This document shows positions 1 to 7,013 of a stretch of DNA of 19,087 nt, in pieces (position 1 is the stretch's first letter; each line of letters starts with the position of its first letter). Where the stretch lies: the NCBI GenBank assembly GCA_937868455.1, contig CALMMO010000009.1, positions 1 through 19,087 of the forward strand, read 5' to 3'. Below the pieces are notes generated by a model, which did no database searches, was not told where the DNA came from, and was given only the letters and a program-made list of their open reading frames with translations. The DNA comes from an uncultured Marmoricola sp. (GTDB lineage: Bacteria > Actinomycetota > Actinomycetes > Propionibacteriales > Nocardioidaceae). A program made the position numbers and the translations under genes.

Positions 1-1
1 T

Positions 2-535
2 GATGGGTTGAGCCAGGTGTGTCAACGAGCGGTTGGGCGCGGGCCGTCGTACTCCGAGATCAGAGCGCTCAGTGTCGCCTGGAGCGAAGAAACCTTGGGC
101 TACCTGCATCAAATTTCTTGCGAAGACCCGCTCACGGGCGTCTCGAGCCTCTCGCATGTGCGGGCTCGGCTTGCGGAGGTTTACCGCGGCGAAGAGCGCC
201 GCGGCAACTCGGCCAGTGTCACCCATGCGCTTGTGGTGATCGAGGAACTGGGTGAGGACGCTGAGGATCAGAACTTCGAGCGCGCCTTGCATCTCTCGAG
301 ACTTGCCGACACCGTGCGCATCGTCTTCCAAGGCAGCGAAACCATCGGCCGGGTGGGCAACAAGCGACTCATCGTGTTGGCCAAGCGTCGGGTTGCCCTG
401 GGCAAGCAGGTGGCGTTGTTGGAGCGGCTCATCCGCGAGCGGATGGTCGGCAGTTCTTGTCGCGTCTGGATCGAAGGTTTACCAAGCAACGACGACGCCG
501 CGGCTCGAGTGCTCGATGAGTTGGCGCGAGACTGA
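2..535 (+). CDS. GGDEF-like domain protein, degenerate, 5' end outside window
   Basis: The frame is open from the left edge, so the true start lies outside the window; a TTG at 8 is only the first possible start codon inside it. The visible C-terminal part (about 178 residues) contains EDPLTGVSSLSHVRARL, which matches the opening DPLTGLxNR...L signature of GGDEF (diguanylate cyclase) domains. Where the GG(D/E)EF active site should fall, after about 80 residues, the sequence reads IGRVGNKRLIVLA, so the catalytic motif is missing. I infer a non-catalytic GGDEF-fold domain, perhaps a regulatory or nucleotide-sensing module. The N-terminal domain that would reveal its role is not visible. It ends 30 bp before the SRAP gene, which seems to have its own promoter. 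Confidence 0.6.
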   Translation, partial: DGLSQVCQRAVGRGPSYSEIRALSVAWSEETLGYLHQISCEDPLTGVSSLSHVRARLAEVYRGEERRGNSASVTHALVVIEELGEDAEDQNFERALHLSRLADTVRIVFQGSETIGRVGNKRLIVLAKRRVALGKQVALLERLIRERMVGSSCRVWIEGLPSNDDAAARVLDELARD

Positions 536-552
536 GCCTGTCTGAGCCCGAT

Positions 553-565
553 TAGGCTCCGGGTC
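553..565 (+). promoter_or_regulatory. -10 element TAGGCT, leaderless promoter of SRAP gene
   Basis: TAGGCT at 553-558 fits the actinobacterial TANNNT -10 consensus. It is followed by 7 bases and then the ATG at 566, so transcription would begin at or next to the start codon. No Shine-Dalgarno sequence is present. No convincing -35 hexamer is seen. Confidence 0.6.
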
Positions 566-1321
566 ATGTGTGGCCGCTATGCCTCAAGTCGCCGTCCAGA
601 GGACTTGATCGAAGAGTTCGACATTCCGATACGTCCCGACGTGCCTCGACTGGCCCCTGATTACAACGTCGCGCCGACCGATCCGGTCTACGCCGTAGTT
701 GAGCGTGAACCCAAAGAAGAAGCGCTCGTCCCAGAGCGGCACCTGCGGGTGCTGCATTGGGGTCTGGTGCCGTCGTGGTCAAAGGACGCGAAGGGTGCGG
801 CTCGGATGATCAACGCACGTGTGGAGACGGTGGCCGAAAAGCCGGCTTATCGCCGTGCGTTTGAGCGGCGCCGCTGCATTGTGCCCGCAGATGGGTACTA
901 CGAGTGGTACCCAACTCAACGCACCACCAAGGCTGGCAAGCCGATCAAGCAACCGTTCTTCATCCGGCCCGAGGACGGCGGCGTGTTGGCAATGGCTGGG
1001 TTGTACGAAATCTGGCGCGACCCCACAAAAACTGACGATGACCCCGATCGGTTCCGGTGGACCTGCACGGTCATCACCACCTCGGCCACCGACGATCTGG
1101 GACACATTCATGATCGGATGCCGATGATGGTCACTCCCGATGCGCGCGATGAGTGGCTCGACCCGCGCAATCGCAGCGATCTCTTGGGGCTGTTGACTCC
1201 AGCGGCACCGGGACTCCTCGTGGCCCACCCGGTCTCAACAGCGGTGGGCAATGTCGCCAATAACTCCCCGTCACTCACCGAACCCCTCGAACTCGAGGGA
1301 CAGTTGGCGATGGAGTTGTGA
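566..1321 (+). CDS. SOS response-associated peptidase (SRAP, YedK/HMCES family)
   Basis: The 251-residue protein opens with MCGRY, where Cys2, exposed after Met removal, is the SRAP nucleophile that forms a thiazolidine crosslink to abasic sites in single-stranded DNA. Other family signatures are present: DYNVAPT (about 32-38), WGLVPSW (65-71), MINARVET (81-88), CIVPADGYYEW with Glu113, and GHIHDRMP with His182. Length and motif order match full-length SRAP proteins. The family shields abasic sites during replication. The start at 566 is fixed by the required Cys2 and by a TAGGCT box 7 bases upstream. Its TGA stop overlaps the ATG of the next gene (TGATG), so the two are probably translated together. 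Mycobacterial genomes also carry an SRAP gene near sigH. Confidence 0.95.
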   Translation: MCGRYASSRRPEDLIEEFDIPIRPDVPRLAPDYNVAPTDPVYAVVEREPKEEALVPERHLRVLHWGLVPSWSKDAKGAARMINARVETVAEKPAYRRAFERRRCIVPADGYYEWYPTQRTTKAGKPIKQPFFIRPEDGGVLAMAGLYEIWRDPTKTDDDPDRFRWTCTVITTSATDDLGHIHDRMPMMVTPDARDEWLDPRNRSDLLGLLTPAAPGLLVAHPVSTAVGNVANNSPSLTEPLELEGQLAMEL

Positions 1322-1950
1322 TGAGTCACGAGCAGATCATCGACACCGCACACGGCCCAGCTCGTGTCGTCGCGCACCTGGCAAGCCAACCGAGAGCTGA
1401 TGTCGTGCTCTCACACGGTGCTGGGCGCGGGATCGATGGCGCCGACCTGGTGCAGATGGCCCAGACGCTGTCCGAACACAGCTACAACGCCTATCTGGTC
1501 GAACAACCCTGGGTGGCACGCGGACGCAAGGTCGCCGATCGCCCTGCGGTTCTCGATGCATGTCTGGCCACCGTGTTGGGGGTGTTGGCACTGCCAGGGC
1601 CGCTGGTGTTGGCAGGACGCAGCGCAGGCTCACGCTCCTCATTTCGGTTAGCCCGTGACCACCATGCCGTCGCGGCCTTTGCGATGGCGTTCCCGTTGCA
1701 TCCGCTTGGTCGACCCGAAAACACCCGGGTGAGTGAACTGCTCGAGGCTGGGGTGCCCACGTTGGTGATCCAAGGCGAGCGCGACCAGATGGGTCGACCT
1801 GCAGAGTTCCCCGCAGGGACCAACATGGTCGTCGTACCTGGAGCCGATCACGGCTATCGGGTCGCGAAGTCGGCAGCGATGTCTGAGCAAGAGGTCTACT
1901 CCTTTGTGGCAGACACCGCTGTGGCGTGGCTCGATCGGGAGCTGAGCTAG
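1321..1950 (+). CDS. Alpha/beta hydrolase, Tex30/KANL3 or dienelactone hydrolase-like
   Basis: A 209-residue protein with the alpha/beta hydrolase fold. The nucleophile elbow is GRSAG with Ser101, the acid is probably Asp155 in QGERDQMG, and the histidine is His177 in GADHGY, a complete triad in the usual order. The N-terminal LSHGAG supplies the oxyanion-hole region. Similarity in layout is to the small Tex30/KANL3-like hydrolases; the substrate cannot be told from sequence. ATG 1321 is preferred to GTG 1318 because it forms the typical TGATG coupling with the SRAP stop codon. The TAG stop at 1948-1950 directly abuts the SigR-type -35 of the next gene. Confidence 0.85.
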   Translation: MSHEQIIDTAHGPARVVAHLASQPRADVVLSHGAGRGIDGADLVQMAQTLSEHSYNAYLVEQPWVARGRKVADRPAVLDACLATVLGVLALPGPLVLAGRSAGSRSSFRLARDHHAVAAFAMAFPLHPLGRPENTRVSELLEAGVPTLVIQGERDQMGRPAEFPAGTNMVVVPGADHGYRVAKSAAMSEQEVYSFVADTAVAWLDRELS

Positions 1951-1977
1951 GGAATCAATTGGGGTGCCAGCGGCGTT
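1950..1977 (+). promoter_or_regulatory. SigR/SigH-type autoregulatory promoter (GGGAAT-N18-CGTT)
   Basis: GGGAAT at 1950-1955 and CGTT at 1974-1977 are separated by exactly 18 bases. This is the consensus recognised by actinobacterial SigR/SigH (GGAAT-N18-GTT type). The next ATG (1987) starts 9 bases after the GTT, so the transcript would be almost leaderless and would encode a longer SigR. This is the site expected for positive autoregulation under thiol oxidation. Confidence 0.75.
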
Positions 1978-1986
1978 GCCACCCAC

Positions 1987-2655
1987 ATGCTTGCGACCTT
2001 GGAACGCCCCGCCACGCCGTTGGCACTAGATTGGGGGGCAATGAGTGACGTAACCGAGGTCGATGTGGCCACCGAGACAACCGCCGAGCGCACTGCGCGC
2101 TTTGAGCGTGATGCGGTGCCATTCCTTGACCAGATGTACTCCGCAGCTATGCGGATGACCCGCAATCCGGCAGACGCCGAAGACCTAGTGCAAGAGACCT
2201 ACGCCAAGGCGTACGCCGCCTTCCACCAGTTCAAGCCAGGCACCAACTTGAAGGCCTGGATGTACCGGATCTTGACCAACACCTTCATCAACACCTACCG
2301 CAAGAAGCAACGCCAACCGCAGCAGTCGATGGCCGAAGATGTCGAAGACTGGCAGTTGGCTCGGGCGGAGTCGCACACCTCTAGCGGATTGAAGTCCGCC
2401 GAGGTCGAAGCGCTGGAGCACCTGCCAGATTCAGAGGTGAAGACGGCGCTGCAGCAACTTCCCGAGGAGTTCCGCTTGGCGGTCTACCTTGCTGATGTTG
2501 AAGGTTTCCCCTACAAAGAGATCGCCGAAATCATGGGCACCCCCATTGGCACGGTGATGTCGCGTCTGCACCGCGGTCGACGCATGTTGCGCGAGTTGCT
2601 CGCTGACTATGTCCGCGACAACGATCTAGTTCGGTTTGAGGCGGTGGAGTCATGA
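1987..2655 (+). CDS. sigR: RNA polymerase sigma factor SigR/SigH (ECF, thiol-oxidative stress)
   Basis: An ECF sigma factor with region 2 ([17 protein letters not shown] through the FINTYRKKQ segment) and region 4 ([19 protein letters not shown], then the helix-turn-helix [19 protein letters not shown]). The text closely follows SigR of Streptomyces and SigH of mycobacteria, which direct the thioredoxin/mycothiol response to disulfide stress. The adjacent zinc anti-sigma gene confirms the family. Two in-frame starts have their own promoters: ATG 1987 (222 residues) just after a SigR-type promoter, and ATG 2041 (204 residues, MSDVTEVDV) just after TAGATT. Streptomyces SigR is known to have a longer, unstable, self-induced isoform, so both starts may be used. 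The stop overlaps the rsrA start (ATGA). Confidence 0.95.
   Translation: MLATLERPATPLALDWGAMSDVTEVDVATETTAERTARFERDAVPFLDQMYSAAMRMTRNPADAEDLVQETYAKAYAAFHQFKPGTNLKAWMYRILTNTFINTYRKKQRQPQQSMAEDVEDWQLARAESHTSSGLKSAEVEALEHLPDSEVKTALQQLPEEFRLAVYLADVEGFPYKEIAEIMGTPIGTVMSRLHRGRRMLRELLADYVRDNDLVRFEAVES
2027..2040 (+). promoter_or_regulatory. -10 element TAGATT, second sigR promoter
   Basis: TAGATT at 2027-2032 is followed by 8 bases and then ATG 2041. The arrangement matches the other leaderless promoters in this window. It lies inside the longer sigR reading frame and would yield the shorter isoform. Confidence 0.55.
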
Positions 2656-2906
2656 GCCATTCACACTTGGGCGATCACGTTGACTGTTCCGAAGTCATCT
2701 CGCGGATGTACTTCTACCTTGACTCCGAACTCGAAGCCGGCGACATCGGCATGATCCAGACCCACCTGATCGAGTGCGGCCCCTGCCTTGAGAAGTACGA
2801 CGTGGAGCGGCGACTCAAGACCCTGATCGCCCGCACCTGCGTGGAGTCAGCCCCGCCGACGCTGCGCGATCGGGTGATGTTCACCATCGCATCGTTTGAG
2901 GATTAG
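2652..2906 (+). CDS. rsrA: Zinc-binding anti-sigma factor RsrA/RshA (ZAS family)
   Basis: An 84-residue protein with the ZAS zinc motif: Cys12 in VDCSEV, and His38, Cys42 and Cys45 in HLIECGPC, the H-x3-C-x2-C signature. In this family the reduced, zinc-loaded form holds SigR inactive; disulfide formation releases zinc and the sigma factor. All redox-active residues are present, so a working redox switch is expected. The ATG overlaps the sigR TGA by the ATGA quartet, giving coupled translation and near 1:1 production with the sigma factor. The length is slightly shorter than Streptomyces RsrA. The TAG stop at 2904-2906 is followed after five bases by the -10 box of the bL37 gene. Confidence 0.95.
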   Translation: MSHSHLGDHVDCSEVISRMYFYLDSELEAGDIGMIQTHLIECGPCLEKYDVERRLKTLIARTCVESAPPTLRDRVMFTIASFED

Positions 2907-2911
2907 GAATC

Positions 2912-2917
2912 TAGGCT
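2912..2917 (+). promoter_or_regulatory. -10 element TAGGCT of the bL37 transcript
   Basis: TAGGCT lies a few bases after the rsrA stop. Transcription would begin near 2924 and give a leader of about 44 bases that carries a strong ribosome binding site, AAGGAG at 2957-2962, six bases before ATG 2969. Together with the terminator at 3056-3092 this defines a transcript of about 170 bases. Confidence 0.5.
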
Positions 2918-2968
2918 CCGGCCTGCGAGACTCATCCACTGTTCAACCACGACTTGAAGGAGCCCGCA

Positions 2969-3043
2969 ATGGGGAAGACTGGCCGCAAGCGCCGGGCACG
3001 CAAGAAGAAGGGCGCAAACCACGGCAAGCGCCCCAACGCCTGA
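2969..3043 (+). CDS. Large ribosomal subunit protein bL37 (24 residues)
   Basis: This tiny gene encodes 24 residues beginning MGKTGRKRRARKKKG and ending ANHGKRPNA. The extremely basic composition and the GKRPNA tail match bL37, the small extra protein seen in the large ribosomal subunit of mycobacteria and annotated across actinobacteria. The ATG has a strong Shine-Dalgarno (AAGGAG, spacing 6). It sits directly after rsrA but has its own -10 box and a strong terminator, so it can be made at a high level without the stress operon; read-through from the SigR promoter would also put it under oxidative stress control. It is too short for most gene finders. Confidence 0.9.
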   Translation: MGKTGRKRRARKKKGANHGKRPNA

Positions 3044-3055
3044 GTTCTTAGATAC

Positions 3056-3092
3056 GCACAGCCCCGGTCTTGACCGGGGCATTGTGCTTTTT
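3056..3092 (+). terminator. Strong intrinsic terminator after bL37
   Basis: A perfect 9-bp stem, GCCCCGGTC (3061-3069) with GACCGGGGC (3072-3080), is extended across a two-base bulge by GCACA (3056-3060) with TGTGC (3083-3087). It is followed directly by TTTTT (3088-3092). This ends the sigR-rsrA-bL37 unit. Confidence 0.9.
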
Positions 3093-3106
3093 GGCACGAT
3101 GACCTC

Positions 3107-3475
3107 GTGACTACTGCTGAGCTGACCTTCACCGTGACTACTGCTGACACCGCGGCTGCGGTGGGTTCGGGCACGTTGCCGGTGCTGGGCACCCCGATCC
3201 TGCTGGCCTGGTGCGAGGCCGCGACGTGTGCGGCGCTCGACCTTGATCTGGGTGAAACGTCCGTGGGCACCCGGGTCTCGATTGAGCACCTCAAGCCCTC
3301 GGCTGTGGGTGCGACCGTGCACGTGAGCGCGTCAGTGGCTCACCGCGATGGCCGGTTGGCGAGGTTCACCGTGTCTGCCGTTGATGCCAGTGGCGCCTTG
3401 GTCGGCTCCGGAGAGATCACCCGAGTCGTGGTGGATGCTGACCGGTTTATGAGTCGGGTGCCGCCACCGGACTAG
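3107..3475 (+). CDS. Hotdog-fold thioesterase, FlK-like family
   Basis: A 122-residue protein with the FlK-like (fluoroacetyl-CoA thioesterase type) hotdog layout: an N-terminal strand, GTPILLAWCEAATCAALD forming the central helix start, then GTRVSIEHLKPSAVGATVHVSASV, and a C-terminal strand pair ending in GEITRVVVDADRF. The Glu in WCEAA and the His in IEHLKP are plausible active-site residues by analogy. Small proteins of this type hydrolyse acyl-CoA thioesters, but the substrate is not predictable. The GTG at 3107 is the only sensible start, because the ATG at 3099 meets a stop after three codons. It lies 14 bases after the bL37 terminator. The TAG stop shares the palindrome CTAG (3472-3475) with the stop of the convergent gene. 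Confidence 0.8.
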   Translation: MTTAELTFTVTTADTAAAVGSGTLPVLGTPILLAWCEAATCAALDLDLGETSVGTRVSIEHLKPSAVGATVHVSASVAHRDGRLARFTVSAVDASGALVGSGEITRVVVDADRFMSRVPPPD

Positions 3476-5130
3476 ATGCCGAAGGTGTTGCGCGGGTAGC
3501 CCGCGTTCACGTCGGTGATCACGTTGATGAGGTAGGGCACCCCTGAGGCGAAGGCCCGATCCATGGCTGGTCCGATGCCTGACGGGTCGCTCACCAACTC
3601 ACCCGCTCCGCCAAGCGCCTTGACGACCTCGTCATAACGGGCGGTGGGCGCCAAGTCGGCGGCAACGTCGTACCCATAAAGCATCTGCATGGGGCCCTTC
3701 TCCAGCGCCCACGCAGAGTTGTTGCCCACGATCATCACGACGGGGAGTTTGTGCCGCACCAGCGTGTCGACGTCCATGAGCGAGAAGCCGGCCGCGCCGT
3801 CGCCGAAGAGTACGACGACTTGAGCCGAAGGCCGGTGGATGCGAGCAGCAATCGCCGCTCCCAAGCCAGCGCCCAGGCAGCCGTAGGGGCCAGGGTCAAG
3901 CCAACCACCAGGGCGGGCCGGCTCGACAAACTTGCCGGCGAACGACACAAAGTCGCCACCGTCGCCGATCACAATCGCGTCATCGGCAAGCCGGGGGAGC
4001 AGTTCGCCATAGATGCGGGCGGGGTGGATCGGGTCTGCGCTGGCGGTGAGCAACTGGGCGTCGCGTTCGGCAGTTGCCTTGACGGTGTCTTGCAAGCCGT
4101 TGACCCAGGTGCTCCAGTCGGGCTTGCGCACGACGCCGTGCACTGCCTCGCGGAGTTGGTCGAGCACGAGGCCCAACGAGCCATGGGCCGATCCCGACAA
4201 GGATGCATGGGCAGAGACTTGGCCAGCCGAGTCGGCGATGTGCACCACCCGAGCTGGCAGTGAGCCGTCCTTGCCGCCGAAAACGCCGTAGCCGAGTCGG
4301 AAGTCGAGCGGGGTGCCGACCACGACCACGAGGTCTGCTCCATTGAGAGCCGCAGATCGGGCCTTGGTCACGAGCAACGGGTGACCTCCCGGGATCACGC
4401 CGCGGCCCATGCCGTTGGTGATCACCGGGATGCCGATGCCCTCGACCAAACGCAGGGCAGCCTCATCGCCACCGTCCATCCACACGTCGGTGCCCAAGAT
4501 GAGCACCGGGCGCTGGGCGGCGCCGATCAGTTCGGCGATCTCGGTCAAGGAGTCTGGGTCAGGCTCCACCAAAGCGACGGGGCCAACGGTGGTGGTGGGG
4601 GACTCGGCGGTGTTGAAAAACTCATCCATCGGTACGTCGACGAACACCGGCCCGCGGTGCGAAGAACCAGCGATCGTGAACGCCTTGTCGATGCCCTCAG
4701 CCACCTCAGCGGCCGTGCGGATCGTGTGAGACCACTTGGTCACCGAGGCCACGATCGGAGGCTGATCAAGCTCTTGCAGGGAGCCCATGCCCCAGCGGTT
4801 GCCCGGCGCACGCCCGCCGACCACCACCATCGGTGCCCCGGAGAACTGGGCCTGGGTCATCGCACTCACGCCATTGGTCACACCTGGACCAGCAGTGAGC
4901 ACCGCGAGGCCGGGCCGACGGGTCAACTTGCCGAGGGCTTCGGCGGCAAAGGCAGCGGTTTGCTCGTGGCGCACATCGAGGATGCGCATCTGGGGTTCAG
5001 CCTTCACGGCGCCGTCGTACATCGGGAAGACGTGGGCGCCGGAGAGGGTGAACATCACCTCCGTGCCGTGCGCACGGGCGGCCTCAACCGCGTGCTGGCC
5101 TGCATGTCCGGAGAGGAGTTCTTCGCTCAT
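3472..5130 (-). CDS. TPP-dependent enzyme, acetolactate synthase large subunit-like
   Basis: A 552-residue protein of the acetohydroxyacid synthase superfamily, closest in text to the mycobacterial IlvG-type orphan. The order is the N-terminal pyrimidine-binding domain with VFTLSGAHVFPMYDG-like text, LDVRHEQTAAFAAEALGK carrying the activating Glu56, GRAPGNRWGMGSLQE, a central domain, and a C-terminal TPP/Mg domain with FGDG (442-445) ending in NN (470-471). No regulatory small subunit is nearby, so branched-chain amino acid synthesis is not assured; related TPP enzymes act on oxalyl-CoA, glyoxylate or benzoylformate. The start at 5130 (MSEELL) is preferred to an upstream one at 5250, which would run into pdtaS; TATGTT on the minus strand lies six bases before it. 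Confidence 0.85.
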   Translation of the reverse strand: MSEELLSGHAGQHAVEAARAHGTEVMFTLSGAHVFPMYDGAVKAEPQMRILDVRHEQTAAFAAEALGKLTRRPGLAVLTAGPGVTNGVSAMTQAQFSGAPMVVVGGRAPGNRWGMGSLQELDQPPIVASVTKWSHTIRTAAEVAEGIDKAFTIAGSSHRGPVFVDVPMDEFFNTAESPTTTVGPVALVEPDPDSLTEIAELIGAAQRPVLILGTDVWMDGGDEAALRLVEGIGIPVITNGMGRGVIPGGHPLLVTKARSAALNGADLVVVVGTPLDFRLGYGVFGGKDGSLPARVVHIADSAGQVSAHASLSGSAHGSLGLVLDQLREAVHGVVRKPDWSTWVNGLQDTVKATAERDAQLLTASADPIHPARIYGELLPRLADDAIVIGDGGDFVSFAGKFVEPARPGGWLDPGPYGCLGAGLGAAIAARIHRPSAQVVVLFGDGAAGFSLMDVDTLVRHKLPVVMIVGNNSAWALEKGPMQMLYGYDVAADLAPTARYDEVVKALGGAGELVSDPSGIGPAMDRAFASGVPYLINVITDVNAGYPRNTFGI

Positions 5131-5181
5131 GGCCGCAACATACCCAAGTAGTCCATCAGCGATGCGTTCTAGGGTGTGCCC
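5131..5181. promoter_or_regulatory. Interlocked divergent promoters of TPP enzyme and pdtaS
   Basis: Only 51 bases separate the two starts. On the minus strand TATGTT (5142 to 5137) stands six bases before ATG 5130. On the plus strand TAGGGT (5170-5175) stands six bases before ATG 5182. Both would be leaderless, and each -35 region must lie within about 30 bases of the other, so the promoters probably compete for polymerase. Confidence 0.55.
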
Positions 5182-6639
5182 ATGGCCTGGCTGGAGCAAT
5201 TGGTTGCCGAACGCACCGATATCGATGAGGCCGGTTTGCATTGGCTGCACTTGCTCTTGGCCGATTGGCAGATCGTGGCTGACTTGTCGTTCGCCGACTT
5301 GGTGTTATGGCTGCCAGCAAAAGACCGCAGTGGCTATTGGGCGGGTGCACAAATGCGTCCCACCACGGGCCCAACGGCCTACGTCGATGACATCGTTGGT
5401 CGGTTTATGCCGGTGGGCAAGAAGCCGTTGCTGGATCGGGCTATGGCTGAAGGCCGGGTGGCCCGAGACGGTGACCCCGAGTGGCGAGACTCCGTGCCAG
5501 TGCGGGTCGAAGCCGTCCCGGTGAAGTACGACGACCGCGTGATCGCCCTAGTTGCCCGCAACACCAACTTGCAAGGTGTGCGCACCCCGAGCCGGCTCGA
5601 ACTTGCCTACATGCAAACGGCCAGTGAGTTGGCGCAGATGATCGCGACGGGTCACTTCCCGCATCCAGGCCAGCGCTCTGACCACGCTGACTCCCCGCGC
5701 GTGGGTGACGGGTTCATCCGAGTCGACGCTCGTGGCGTGGTGACCTATGCCAGCCCGAATGCGATGTCGACGTACCGCAAACTTGGGCTCACTACTGACC
5801 TCACTGGCGCCAAACTGACCGACACCACTCGCGCTCTCGTGCCGCCCCATTTGCGCCCTGACGAAGAGACGATCAGCGCGGTGCTTGGTGGTCGGCTACC
5901 GCGCGACGCGGAGTTTGGCAACGCCCTGGCCACCGTGATCATGCGTTCGATCCCGCTGCGGCCAAGCGGTGAATTGACGGGCGGCATCGTGTTGTTGCGC
6001 GACGTCACCGAGTTGCGCCGACGCGATCGCGAACTGATCACCAAAGACGCCACGATCCGCGAGATCCACCACCGGGTGAAGAACAACCTGCAAACAGTGG
6101 CCGCGCTGCTGCGCATGCAGGCTCGACGCATCGAACCCTCTGCCGGCCGGGAGGCCCTGATCGAAGCCGAGCGCCGCATTGGCTCCATCGCGATCGTGCA
6201 CGAACTCCTGAGCCAATCTCACGTGGAAGTCGTCGACTTTGATCAGGTCGCGGATCGCCTGCGCGCGATGGTCGCCGACGTGGGTGGTGCGCCCGGAAGC
6301 GTCACCTCCGCGCGGACTGGATCGTTCGGCATGGTGGAGGCGCAGGTGGCCACCTCGCTGGCGATGATGCTCACCGAGTTGCTCAACAACGCCGTCGAAC
6401 ATGGCTTCGGCCATGGCGGATCAGGCCACATTGAACTTCAGGCCTCCCGCGAAGACGGTCGGCTGATCGTGACCGTGGCCGACGATGGCGCAGGCCTGCC
6501 TAGTGATTTCGACATTGATGGCGCGACCAGTCTGGGTCTAGCAATTGTGAAGACCCTGGCTGGTGAACTAGGTGGTGTGTTGCGCCTTGATGCTGGCGCT
6601 AGCGCTGGCACGGTCGCTTACGTCGACGTACCGCTGTAA
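5182..6639 (+). CDS. pdtaS: Sensor histidine kinase PdtaS
   Basis: A 485-residue soluble histidine kinase with no membrane segments. It has an N-terminal GAF-like domain (about 1-160, with WQIVADLSFADLVLWL), a PAS domain (about 175-280, DGFIRVDARGVVTYASPNA), a HisKA_2 phosphoacceptor helix with IREIHHRVKNNLQTVAALLR (His296/297), and an HATPase domain with LLNNAVEHGFG, ADDGAGLP and SLGLAIVKTL. This closely follows mycobacterial PdtaS, which phosphorylates the RNA-binding antiterminator PdtaR and responds to copper and nitric oxide. PdtaR is not in the window, as is usual. ATG 5182 is preferred to GTG 5176 because TAGGGT ends at 5175. The gene converges on whiB1 with 13 bases between stops. Confidence 0.95.
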   Translation: MAWLEQLVAERTDIDEAGLHWLHLLLADWQIVADLSFADLVLWLPAKDRSGYWAGAQMRPTTGPTAYVDDIVGRFMPVGKKPLLDRAMAEGRVARDGDPEWRDSVPVRVEAVPVKYDDRVIALVARNTNLQGVRTPSRLELAYMQTASELAQMIATGHFPHPGQRSDHADSPRVGDGFIRVDARGVVTYASPNAMSTYRKLGLTTDLTGAKLTDTTRALVPPHLRPDEETISAVLGGRLPRDAEFGNALATVIMRSIPLRPSGELTGGIVLLRDVTELRRRDRELITKDATIREIHHRVKNNLQTVAALLRMQARRIEPSAGREALIEAERRIGSIAIVHELLSQSHVEVVDFDQVADRLRAMVADVGGAPGSVTSARTGSFGMVEAQVATSLAMMLTELLNNAVEHGFGHGGSGHIELQASREDGRLIVTVADDGAGLPSDFDIDGATSLGLAIVKTLAGELGGVLRLDAGASAGTVAYVDVPL

Positions 6640-6652
6640 GAAGTGCGTGCGG

Positions 6653-6904
6653 CTAGTTGCCTCGGATGCGTGCCCGAGCCTTGCGGCGCTTGAGCGCACG
6701 GCGCTCGTCCTCGCTCATGCCACCCCACACCCCGTGATCTTGGCCGACCTCCAAAGCCCAGGCCAGGCACTGCTCGCGTACGTCGCAGCGCCGACAAACT
6801 TGCTTCGCCTCCTCGATTTGGAGGATGGCGGGGCCAGTGTTGCCGATGGGGAAGAACAACTCTGGGTCTTCTTCAAGACACGCAGAGCGGTGGCGCCAAT
6901 CCAT
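6653..6904 (-). CDS. whiB1: WhiB-family iron-sulfur transcription factor WhiB1 (WblE)
   Basis: An 83-residue WhiB protein. It begins MDWRHRSACLEEDPELFFP and has the four cluster cysteines Cys9, Cys37, Cys40 and Cys46 (VCRRCDVREQC), the GVWGG turn, and a basic tail ERRALKRRKARARIR. The spacing equals that of WhiB1 of Mycobacterium tuberculosis and WblE of Streptomyces. In that family the [4Fe-4S] cluster binds nitric oxide and the protein interacts with the primary sigma factor; WhiB1 is essential in M. tuberculosis. The start at 6904 is chosen over one eight codons upstream because AAGGAG stands nine bases before it and the family begins with MDWR. A CRP-type site lies upstream, as it does for mycobacterial whiB1. 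Confidence 0.95.
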   Translation of the reverse strand: MDWRHRSACLEEDPELFFPIGNTGPAILQIEEAKQVCRRCDVREQCLAWALEVGQDHGVWGGMSEDERRALKRRKARARIRGN

Positions 6905-6945
6905 GGCGGGGAACTCCTTCTTCGTCATCGCTGGCCGGCCGACGA

Positions 6946-6984
6946 TGGTGACCGTCTGAGTGTCACCAGCCAGAGTGATGTCAA
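6946..6984 (-). promoter_or_regulatory. whiB1 promoter zone with an inverted repeat
   Basis: On the minus strand a perfect TTGACA -35 lies at 6984-6979, but no good -10 follows at 16-18 bases. Overlapping the expected -10/start region is a 7-bp inverted repeat, TGGTGAC-N9-GTCACCA (6946-6968), which could be an operator or an RNA hairpin in the whiB1 leader. Confidence 0.4.
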
Positions 6985-7013
6985 GACGGGTTGAGTCCGA
7001 ACACCACGGGTGT

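Noticed and set aside
4381..5151. A 256-codon plus-strand open frame opposite the TPP enzyme
   Set aside because: The product is His/Gly/Asp-rich without recognisable domains, and the minus-strand protein has all TPP motifs.
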